Shown here: in pieces, positions 10,638 through 19,900 of the stretch
Numbering within the stretch: position 1 is the first letter of the stretch
Layout: each line of letters starts with the position of its first letter
DNA from: Siphonodentalium dalli
Lineage: Eukaryota; Mollusca; Scaphopoda; Gadilida; Siphonodentaliidae
Reading direction: 5' to 3'
Assembly: GCA_032622095.1 (NCBI GenBank)
Contig: CP136064.1
Span: 45,891,573-45,955,572 of the forward strand
DNA length: 64,000 nucleotides
Notes under the pieces: model-generated
Told to the model about the DNA's origin: nothing
Databases searched by the model: none
What the model saw: only the letters and a program-made list of their open reading frames with translations
Position numbers and translations under genes: made by a program

Positions 10638-10928
10638 TTTCAATTAATTATATACCTTGTTGAAGGCAGCTGAATTAGCTCATTGCATGGTCAATAATTC
10701 AAACTGATAATCAAAATGACATTGAAAACATAAGGAAGAATATAACTTATGTAATTACACGATTTTTAAAAGAACAAAATAAGGAACAAGGGAAAAAAGA
10801 AAAGAAAAAAACAACACGTTTGTGGGGAGGGGTCTCATTTTCATCATGTATATATTGTATATAAAATATTGTATATATGTTTTGCATCTTACTCATTAGT
10901 TTGGGTCTTCGCAATAAAGCATTCATGA

Positions 10929-11539
10929 ATGGCACACGTTTATATACATGCAGTGCAGTTCTATCACGACAAAGACGAGAAGAATAGACATAAGCATAGA
11001 CTACGAGGGTTAGAAAGATATGTCCCTAGACCCCTGGACGTATCTTGGCGTGACAACTCACGATACCCCGGCGGATGTTATTTGTCTTCTTCAATATTTC
11101 GATTTAAACGGACATGGCTAAATCGAGCTGCCAAATGTCTAAATAATTTTGAAGGAGTTACAAAATGGGTTGACAAATACACAAAATATGTATATACCTG
11201 TTTCATATGCTTCTATAAAACAATTGCCTTATGGTCACAGCCATTTTCCAGCTGTTTTCATATTTTTTTTCTCGGAACAACGGCCATAACCACCTCGTCG
11301 GTCATGACCAGCCCGGATTATGATTGTCAATCCGGTGCCCACAGAAGGACCAGACTGTCGCACTGACAGACATCGAGAGATTGAGACTGGGTGAGCCGCC
11401 ATCGAAGAGAGTTCTACGACAGATGTCGGCCCTTCAGACCAAACTTCATAAGCTGTGTGTGGATTTCAACAGTGGCAAGAAGAGCATGACAAATTTCCTC
11501 GACATCATTGGCCATTCGATTAGAGTCAAGAAAGATTAA
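10929..11539 (+). other. unrecognised coding-like stretch in the 2.54-kb element
   Basis: Two plus-strand frames in different registers meet near 11324-11366: 10929-11366 and 11324-11539. The second ends with a lysine-rich helical-looking segment (SALQTKLHKLCVDF, FLDIIGHSIRVKKD) and is followed by an AATAAA at about 11611. GTATATACCTG and ACAATTG suggest splice-like or mutated sites inside the first. I recognise no domain. It could be a transposon accessory gene, a captured host fragment or noise. Confidence 0.3.
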
Positions 11540-11642
11540 ATGTTGTTGTTAAGTGTATCGTTACTATTTATTGTCATTGCTGTGTATACGTATATAATTT
11601 CGTTCATTTAAATAAACATTGATTTTACCTAGTAACAGTCAA

Positions 11643-11787
11643 AGGTGGGTAAATGTCTGGTGGGGAAATGTCCACTTTGATATTTTGAAAGTGGGGAAAT
11701 GTCCGGTGGGGAAATGTCCGGGTGGGGAAATGTCCGCTTTGCCATTTCAAGGGTGGGTGGGGAAATGTCCGGTGGGGAAATGACCGG
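11643..11787. repeat. GGACATTTCCCCAC array, right arm (inverted)
   Basis: Repeated GTGGGGAAATGTCCG words, the inverse of 10075-10192. The outer end (CCGGGATTCGGTGTTCG) loosely matches the inverse of the left outer end. Confidence 0.8.
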
Positions 11788-11899
11788 GATTCGGTGTTCG
11801 TGCCGATCACAAACCCTGTATACCCTTCAGCACATTTTCAAACCCTGTGTACCCTTCAGCACTTTTTTTGGTGAGAGTGACCCCTTCAGCGTAAGTATG

Positions 11900-12676
11900 T
11901 GCTATATATTTTTTAATCTGCTACCAGTATAGTGTTGTTAACTATATGATACATTGAATGATTGATTGTTGTTTTCTTTTAATTTTGTCACGTTTTTGAT
12001 ACTTTTCTGTCTTTATTAGCTTATGTTGGGTCGTCGTGTTTAGGGTACACCCTACGCAGTGAACTGAATCGTCAGCCTCAGGACAGAGTACTAACCTGCT
12101 AACGCAGTACCTAACATTGGTAATGTTAGTAACAATATTATAAACAGACGAATCATCATCGGAATGCAACGAATATTGGAGACACATTGGAGTTAATTGC
12201 TAAGATGAAGTCTAATTTGAGCGTTTAAGGAAAAGTTTTAAAGGCTTTTGTTTTAAAAATATATATAACATCGCATCTATTCTTAAAAGGACCATATTAC
12301 TTGCTTCTAATGTCAGGAAAACGGCGTACAAAAGTGACAGAAAATTTCAGCAGGCCAACGGCGGCCTTGACCTTTCACCAATGTCAGGGGAAATCCTTTT
12401 CGATGACGTCAGCAGGCGCTTGACAATTATGTAAACAATCATTTTAATTTTAACAGGTAATTTATTAAAACATGTATATAACCATTAGCCATGTGTGTTC
12501 TTATGTAATACTTGCAGGCAATGTTATTTAGGCAGACCTGATGTACGACACCACACTTTAACAGATTGAAATACGGGCAATTGGCTGTGATTAGGCCTGT
12601 GAAGCCAAACTTGAGCAGGCAAAGAGAAAAAAAATCATACATGATACAGTCAGAAACTCTGATATATGAGACTGAG
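11900..12676. other. spacer, no gene seen
   Basis: Contains a CRE-like TGACGTCA at about 12404-12411. This could be promoter-related, since the first exon(s) of the downstream plus-strand membrane-protein gene must lie somewhere between here and 16850, but nothing identifies it. Confidence 0.3.
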
Positions 12677-13060
12677 AGGCAATTTTCATATCATACGACA
12701 TATGGGAGGCCAAATTCACATTTATTAATAATTGCGCTGAATGTGCAAGTTTACACCCCTGAATAGATAGGTTATTCCATTAATTAACTGGGGCCAGTGG
12801 GGGTTCCCATATATGGGAAAATATTTGCGCTTCAGCGCAATTGAATTGAGCTGAAGCACAATTAATTTTATATTGGGTTTATTCATTAACTGGGGCGTTT
12901 AGCCATATATGGAAAATTAATTGCGCTTCAGCGCAATTAATTTTGAATTGCGCTGAAGCACAATTTATTTGGGCTGAAAAGCGCAATTGAATTGCGCTGA
13001 AGCACAATTATGACATAAAATTATGTGAATTTGGCCTCCCATATTTTCACATCTATTATT
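12677..13060. repeat. foldback with GCGCTTCAGCGC palindromes
   Basis: ATGGGAGGCCAAATTCACAT (near 12701) returns inverted near 13022, a 20-bp perfect stem. The loop is filled with TTGCGCTTCAGCGCAATT and ATTGCGCTGAAGCACAATT words plus two CCATATATGG palindromes. Confidence 0.8.
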
Positions 13061-13260
13061 TATTTGCGCTCAAGCGCAAATTATTTTCTTGCAAATCATT
13101 TGCGATTAAGCGTAAATCATTTGCAGTACTCATTTGTGCTTAAGTGGAAATCATTAATCGCAATTATGTTTCTATAAATTTATTTGCTCTTAATAAGCCC
13201 AAATAATTTGGCTTTTAACGCAAATACCTAACACTCCCTTACTTCCCTCTGATTGTGAAT
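13061..13260. repeat. continuation of GCGCAAAT palindrome words
   Basis: CATTTGCGCTTAAGCGCAAAT-like words with several substitutions, continuing the preceding cluster at lower copy quality. Confidence 0.6.
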
Positions 13261-13304
13261 GATTGAGTCCATCTCATAGTATATTATTATGGGCCCATAG
13301 TAGT

Positions 13305-13412
13305 GCTGAATAGGTCACTCTCACCGGTTTTTCGTGATAAAGTTACCCAGGTTCCCAAAACCGTGATAAAGTTACCCAGGTTGGAGAAAATGGTGATAAA
13401 GTTACCCGGGTT
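13305..13412 (+). mobile_element. orphan end of the GGTCACTCTCACC family
   Basis: GCTGAATAGGTCACTCTCACC matches the terminal repeat of the 9351-11890 element. Three tandem copies of a 29-30 bp unit (core GTGATAAAGTTACCCAGG, starting 13334, 13363 and 13393) follow it. This parallels the subterminal CTGAAGGGTACACAGG copies of the full element. No partner end was found. Confidence 0.6.
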
Positions 13413-13619
13413 AATGAAATCTCACAATACACAGGATTTAAATGTTATTGGTTCAAATCATCTGATCGATGCATTTTTTGGATTGAAACAAATGTTTTCA
13501 TTGAATTTTGGAAAATCGATCGTCACCGTTGGAATTAAGAAAAAAATAACGTATCCTTTGATTGCTGGTGTGTCATTCGTTGTAACATACGCCACGGTAC
13601 TTGAGCAATTGAATTGTGC

Positions 13620-13930
13620 TGAAACTCCCTTATTTCTTATAGAATAATCTCCAGGATGACTATCTGGTGAGATTTTTTTAGAAAACATAAATCAACCAAC
13701 TGAACCTGATTATGAACCACATTTGATCTTTGAGGGGTGAAAACTTATTATGTCTATTGCTATTGTGCTTAATTATAGTTTAATGAGCTTAAGTGCAATT
13801 TAATTGTGCTTAAGCACAATTGTATGCTTATATAAGTCCAATTATTAACAAATGAATTGAATTGCAATTAAGCACAAATTACTCATATATCTGCCCAATT
13901 TAGCGGTTAATTGCACTTAAGCATAATAGC
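13620..13930. repeat. second copy of the 8.4-kb AAGTGCAATT family
   Basis: TTATAGAATAATCTCCAGGA to GAGGGGTGAAAACTTATTA repeats 8440-8560. It is again followed by TTAAGCACAATT/AATTGCAATTAAGC palindromic words. Confidence 0.7.
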
Positions 13931-14227
13931 CATAACATGCTTGAAGATAAAATTATTGTCTGTCACAATTTCTGTTACTGTTTTCATTTATGCTTATACT
14001 TCTGAGCATCCATCCTGATAAATAACAGACGATTGTAATGTACACTTTTATAACTGAATGAGAGCTAGGTTCCATTTAGTAAAGAAGGAGTTAATGCACA
14101 ATTATCTGCTCTTATATAATATAATTGATCTCATCTACATTATTACTCCACCATCCTCAACTTGTTGAAGAATATGTGGATGAAAACATAAAGCTAAATT
14201 CAGTTGCACATGTTGGTCAGAGGACAA

Positions 14228-14690
14228 ATGTGACCCGCCATATCAAATCCAGTCGGAAGTCGGGATTTTTTTACCCTGTGTCAATGCATTCTCTTATATA
14301 TGTGAGTCGACCATAGGTCGCCTCGCATATATAAGAGAATGCATTGGCCTAACAATTTTTTATCATGTTTTTTAAATAAATGTTTCTTACAATTTTTAGG
14401 ACATAAAATAAAAAACATACATTACCCTGCAGGGAGCCCCACACATATATAGAAGCATATAGAAGAGTGTTGTCTGCTCATGTTTGTCTGGGGCTCTGTA
14501 TGGGTGAAATTATAAAATTGTTAAAGAATACAAGAACAAATTATTAAAATTGTAAAAAATTGTTAGGCCAATGCATTCTCTTATATATGCGAGGCGACCT
14601 ATGGTATATAAGAGAATGCATTGGCACAGGGTAAAAAAATCCCGACTTCCGACTGGATTTGATATGGCAGGTCACAAATGGCCAATTTTG
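14228..14690. repeat. nested-hairpin foldback element
   Basis: The outer arms (TGTGACCCGCCATATCAAAT at left, inverted at about 14672-14690) run through CAGTCGGAAGTCGGGATTT and into the AATGCATTCTCTTATATATG hairpins. There is a complete hairpin at 14280-14346 and a partly deleted one at 14570-14628. The centre has a further inverted pair (GGGAGCCCCACAC against TCTGGGGCTCTG). A half copy sits at 21826-21960. Confidence 0.85.
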
Positions 14691-14692
14691 AA

Positions 14693-14870
14693 TGTTAACC
14701 CTTTTATGACTGGAGCTTCCTGAAATTTTGTGAAGACCCTGTGTAAATGCATTCTTTTATATATGCGAGTCTCCCATAGGGAGCCTCACATATATAATAC
14801 AATACATTGGCCTAACAATATTTACCTTGGCCATGTAAGCCAGTGCATTCTCTTATATATGTGGGTTAAT
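14693..14870. repeat. decayed TTAA element with hairpin
   Basis: TTAACCCTTTTATGACTGGAG at 14693 matches the inverted end CCAGTCATGAAAGGGTTAA at about 31775-31791 and a weaker one at about 24590-24608. A hairpin of the same family lies at 14740-14812. Confidence 0.55.
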
Positions 14871-14969
14871 CAGGTTTAATTATTAAATAAAATCAGTTTA
14901 TATAGATCAATATATTTAGTATTTTTACTGATTTTTCCATTTTCCGTGATATCAAGCCTGAGTTTAGCG

Positions 14970-16060
14970 TGGCTGTCATTTGCAGAATGAGGTCCCCAGA
15001 GGGTGAATTTAGTGATGCTATCCCACACAGTAGGACCTCATTATGCATGGCCTCATCTGCTATGGGAGACAGACTCAGATTGAAGTTCCTAAGGTGAATA
15101 TTGTGATGTACACCCATTGGGAACCTCAATTATGCAATGTGTCGTCTGCCAATTTGGGGATATTGAGAAACTAAACTAAGAAAGAAATATAATCTATGTG
15201 AAGAACAGTCTTATTAAAACAAAACCTAATTTTCATTACTTTCAACTTTAAAAGTAAGGAAACCTTGGTCTAGTTATTTCTAGACTGTGTGAAGAAGTTT
15301 CTATAGAAATTTTATAATTAAAGAAACTTTCCAAGGAAGATGTGGCCTAATCAGAATGGGATCCCCAGAGGGTGAATTTATTGATGCTAGCCCACTATGC
15401 AGAATAGCGTCACCAAATTCTCCCTCTGGGGACCTCATTCTGCAAATGACAGGCACACTAAACTCAGACTTGCATGAAATGTGGAATTCTTTTTACAGGT
15501 GCAGCATTTACTAAAACCAAAATGTGGTGCTACATGTGGGGACACTTCGTTTACCATCTTGTTCAATGGTTTCCAAGAAACAACAGAAAAAAGATGTCAG
15601 TATCTCTGAACAAATGCATATCTTAATTACAGGCCTCAAAATATAGTGTTGGATATTTGCAGAATGAGGTCCCCAGAGGGTGAATTTAGTGACTGCAGAG
15701 TGGGCTAGCATCACCAAATTCACCCTCTGGTGTCCTCATTCTGCATGGCCTCATCTGCTATGGGAGCCTAAACACAGATTTAAGTTCCCAGATGATGATG
15801 ATGTGCAACCATTGGGCACCTCGATTATGCATTGCGTCATTTTCCAATTTGGGGATATAGAAAAGCTAAATTGAAAAAGAAATAGAAACTTACTAAAGAA
15901 ACAAAAACTTGTTAATTTGATAATAAAGATATATTCTAAAGATGAGGCCTAAGCAGATTGAGGTCTCCAGAGGGTGAATTTAGTGATGCTAGCCCACTGT
16001 GCAGGGTAGCGTCAATAAATTCACGCTCTGGGGACCTCATTCTGCAATTGCCAAATGTCC
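14970..16060. repeat. GAGGTCCCCAGAGGGTGAAT hairpin cluster
   Basis: Three hairpins (about 15343-15452, 15655-15757 and 15950-16050) pair AGAATGAGGTCCCCAGAGGG with its inverse about 60 bp away across a GATGCTAGCCCAC loop. A single arm lies at 14985. Spacers carry shared GGGATATTGAG / GGGACCTCGATTATGCATTG blocks, suggesting tandem duplication of a roughly 600-bp unit. Confidence 0.75.
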
Positions 16061-16849
16061 AGCACCTTAATTCTGAGGCCTGGTAACTGAGTTTCAAGTA
16101 ACTTACTAGATTCTCCATAAAACAAAAAATATTCAAAATATCTTACCTAAGTTAATATTGCATTGGAGTGTTGTTAATTCACTGCATAATTATGTAGTCT
16201 GCCTTTTAGGAATACTAGCAAGTGGCAACTATCAATTTAACATGTATATCATTGGAAAAAGTCCACTACATACACAATATGGATGACATACAAATTAAAG
16301 TAATATGAAGTAATCTGCTGGGGTTCTAAAGATGCACTGAGAAATTAAACTCACTTTAAGTACGGTACAGTAATGCTTTTAGAGCTTTCCGATGAACAGC
16401 AACAAGCCATATTTCCGACTAAATCTTGAAAAGTTACCCATAATTCTGCTGTGGTTAAGGAGTTGATTATTTAGGGCATTACTGTAGTACTAATATGTTC
16501 CAGGATATTACAAGTAAATTTATATATAAACAAAACAAAATAATGAGTTTTGTACACAGTGTCTTTTGTTGATGAGTAATCTTGATAAAACATCCTTATG
16601 CATTTTTAAGTTTATTTCAGTTGGCATAAAAAGTAATACCAGTACATGTAAAATTTCACGTTTTTATATACTTGGTTCAGGCATCAATGTTTTCTGAAAA
16701 ACATGTGGTTGGAGTTTCGTACAATGGCAGTATTTACATGAACTAACTTTTTGAAGCATTTCAAGAGGGTATACATGCATTTACTTCTAAAAATCTAAAT
16801 CATCAGTTTGAAAGATGATAACTAGCACATAATAATTCTCTATTTTTAG
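16061..16849 (+). other. non-coding, upstream of the membrane-protein exons
   Basis: No exon with an N-terminus was recognised. It ends in the TATTTTTAG acceptor of the next exon. Confidence 0.4.
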
Positions 16850-16992
16850 ATCGGCGTTGCTGATGCTGCTCAGTATTGCGCTACTTGTCCCACAGATTTA
16901 CGTTCTTACAGACAGTCATTCAACCCGATACTGCGGACAACATCTATTCCAGCTGCTTGTGATATCAGTCATTCTCACACTGTTTATCATCG
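16850..16992 (+). CDS. membrane-protein exon A
   Basis: 143 nt, acceptor TTTTTAG, donor GGTATGAT. It encodes TM1, a short Cys-containing loop and most of TM2. The in-frame ATG inside TM1 is an unlikely start, because the frame is open to the acceptor and the exon begins mid-codon. Confidence 0.75.
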
Positions 16993-19900
16993 GTATGATC
17001 GATACATCATTATATACATAAGAGAATGCATTGGCACAAGACGTTTTAGTTATCAGAATCGATTAATTATTAAAAAATAATGCTATTAACCACTGTCAAT
17101 TCTAGTATAAAATTTTCCAGAACGTGTGATATATCAACATTTTGTTCAACTCAATTTGGTGTTTAACCCAATTTGGTCGGTCAGCTTGTCGAATATTTTC
17201 TAGGCTGCTAAATATTCCAGGTGGTGAAAAATAACAGATTTCAAATCGATATCTGATCACTATGAGCTTTGATGGGTGGGTTCCTCGACTTGAATCAAAT
17301 ATTTTTTACCCCCAAAGAAATATTAATTTAGGAGTGTTAATTCTGATTATGCCTCTTTAATTTGTATTCATTTTAAGCTGCTATTGGCAATGTCATTAAC
17401 ATTTTCAAATTTTAGAAAATGATCAACCCAGGGTCCTTTTGTATCTATTACAGGCTTCTGTTTCCTGTTTATGTTGATGCACATTCTGCCCAGAGAAGTG
17501 AAGGTAGCATTCCACATCTATGGAGTTATCTCCCTTGTGTTTGGCCTCGTTCATATGGGGCTATCGTTCCAAGCTGAAGAATGTGTAAGTGAATATCAAT
17601 ATCTTGTTTTTTTCTTTATTTATGTAGATGGTCTCAAGACCTTCGAAGTGTGTTCATGCGAAATAAAATAAACTGATAAAAGTGTAAACAATCATCAACA
17701 AGACATGAAATGAAAGTGTCAGTGACGATTTAGCTCAACTTGCAGAGGTGATCTGTAATATCAGACATTATGGAGAGATAAGGAACGCGGAAAGTTTAAA
17801 TGTTTAAGTATTGTAATACCATGGGTCAACCCGAAGAAAAATGGTGTTACTTGGGTTGACATGAACACATGTCAGTTAGCACACTAATAACCTGGAATAA
17901 TTGTATTTATTTGTGATGGTGGTATCATCGGGGGTTACTTAAAAATTGTTATAAGTGAACTTATTGAGATTCCAAATTTATTCCAAGCTCAGTATTAGAG
18001 CCACATACCAGTTTTATTGATGTTACTGGTCATACCAACCTAATTTCATGAGAAATTCTCAAGATAATTATATAGCAAATGATAGGTATTTATTATTTTT
18101 ATTTATCACAAAACTCTGCTCTTTTTGAAATAAATCACAAAAACATATGACAAGACATCATATTTCAGATTTTTACTTGTTTTGCACCGTTACTGATTTC
18201 TGTGTCATTGGTGTTACCATGTTGATAATCCTCCTTAATAAGATGATAAGAATCAGTCTAGGATAAGAAAACACCACTGGTTGGTAGAATATTTCAAGGT
18301 AATTGCTTGGAAAGATAAAGTGGTGGCATCAACTGTTTATGTTTTTCAAAATTTATTACAGAGTTTCAAAATGTCCTTGAGTATGTTAATTGCTTGTCAT
18401 TGGTGTTACCGCAATATGGTAAACATTCTGTTATAGAACAAAACAGATTTATATGCATTTTATACATTAAATGATTCTTAGAAAAGAAATTGAGAAATGG
18501 CAAATAAAATTCCTTGACTTCTATCTGAAAATTTCATTTTACCTAAAAAATGTCATTGGTGTTACCGTCATTGGTGTTATTTTCCAACTGTATAAATCTG
18601 ATTATATTGCATTCATACTGCTTGATGCAACACATGTATAGCTAATAGCCAATTTTTAGTGTTCACACACTTGTGGTACTATTATTTCCCTTTTAAATGT
18701 TATGTATCTTGTTATCTGTTTGAAATATTGCTATATTGGGCAATTCCATGTTGGAGAGAAAAAAATGCTATTTTTTTTAAAGAATTGGACTTTTTTCTGA
18801 CATTGTCCCTTTTGAAGACATTATATAAAAGGATAGAAAAATGTGAATTTTGTTATCTCCAAAACCATTCTGAATGGGACGTCCGTTACCTTGGAATCGC
18901 CCTATTGTGTTTTTTAAAGGAAGGGAGAATGATTTCTAAAGGAAAATCCAAAAATGTCATTGGTGTTACCCTCATGTCATTGGTGTTACCGTAATAAAAT
19001 GCATTTCCTAAGAAAACCAGTTAGGATTGTTTCTCTCCTTTTTCTGCCACAGGTAGAGACAAATAGACTTTATCTCCTACCTATAGTTTGATTGGGAAAA
19101 TATTCATGACCACATTATTTGCAAAAACAAACAAAGACCAAATTTATAACATTTTATCATATAACAGCGATAACAGACCATAGCTTAACATGTAGATCAT
19201 TCTCCATATGTCTCACATGTGGAAGTCAGTAGGTATGACCTACCTGTTAAGCATGATGAGTTTTGGTCAGAATAACTTTTCTGTTTATATAGGGCATTAC
19301 ACCCTTGGTTGATAGTAACACAAATGACAAACATTTGGCTCATGGTTGGTTCATTATGGTTGCCATAGCAACCACGGTGACATTTTAGCACTGCTGCACA
19401 TGTTTCTTGTACCTGCCAACCATGTATAATGATAATGAGTATTTAACTTTCTTCAGTATTCTAGTTTCAAAATTAGTTTTTTATTTACTCGAAATGCACA
19501 CTTTTGAAATATTGACCCATATAAAGTTTGGGATCAATTGGATGAAAAATGTTGGCTGTCGTGCATGCCAAATTATATTGTGATGCAAAGAGTAAAATCC
19601 ATGTTTTTGAACGATTATCATTCAAATTTGATAGATCCCATCTAGAATTGATCCCGAACATGCCTGTAAAGCTCCCATCTAGAATTGATCCCGAACATGC
19701 CTGTAAAGCTCCCATCTTGAATTGAACCTGAACATGACTGTAAAGTTCCAATGTCGGCTGCAGGTTGTGCCAATGGATTGAAATGTGAAATCCAAGATGG
19801 CCGATAGTAGCGATGTTTTTTAACGGAATTTGGAAATATTAGATGGCTCTCATCTGGTGGTGGCCCAGAAGATCCATATGTAGTTTGGCGACAGCCAGAT

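Larger units (their letters stand above)
9351..11890. mobile_element. 2.54-kb TIR element with 9-bp target duplication (MULE-like)
   Basis: The left end GCTGAAGTGGTCACTCTCAC and the inverted right end GCTGAAGGGGTCACTCTCAC begin inverted repeats of at least 80 bp that are about 90% alike. Both contain two subterminal copies of CTGAAGGGTACACAGG. The perfect 9-bp direct repeat GTAAGTATG flanks the element at 9342-9350 and 11891-11899. A 9-bp duplication with long inverted ends is typical of Mutator-like elements. No MuDR-type transposase was recognised. The interior holds a TTAA-flanked element, inverted GGACATTTCCCCAC arrays, a retrotransposon remnant and an unknown frame. A solo-looking related end occurs at 13305. 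Confidence 0.82.
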
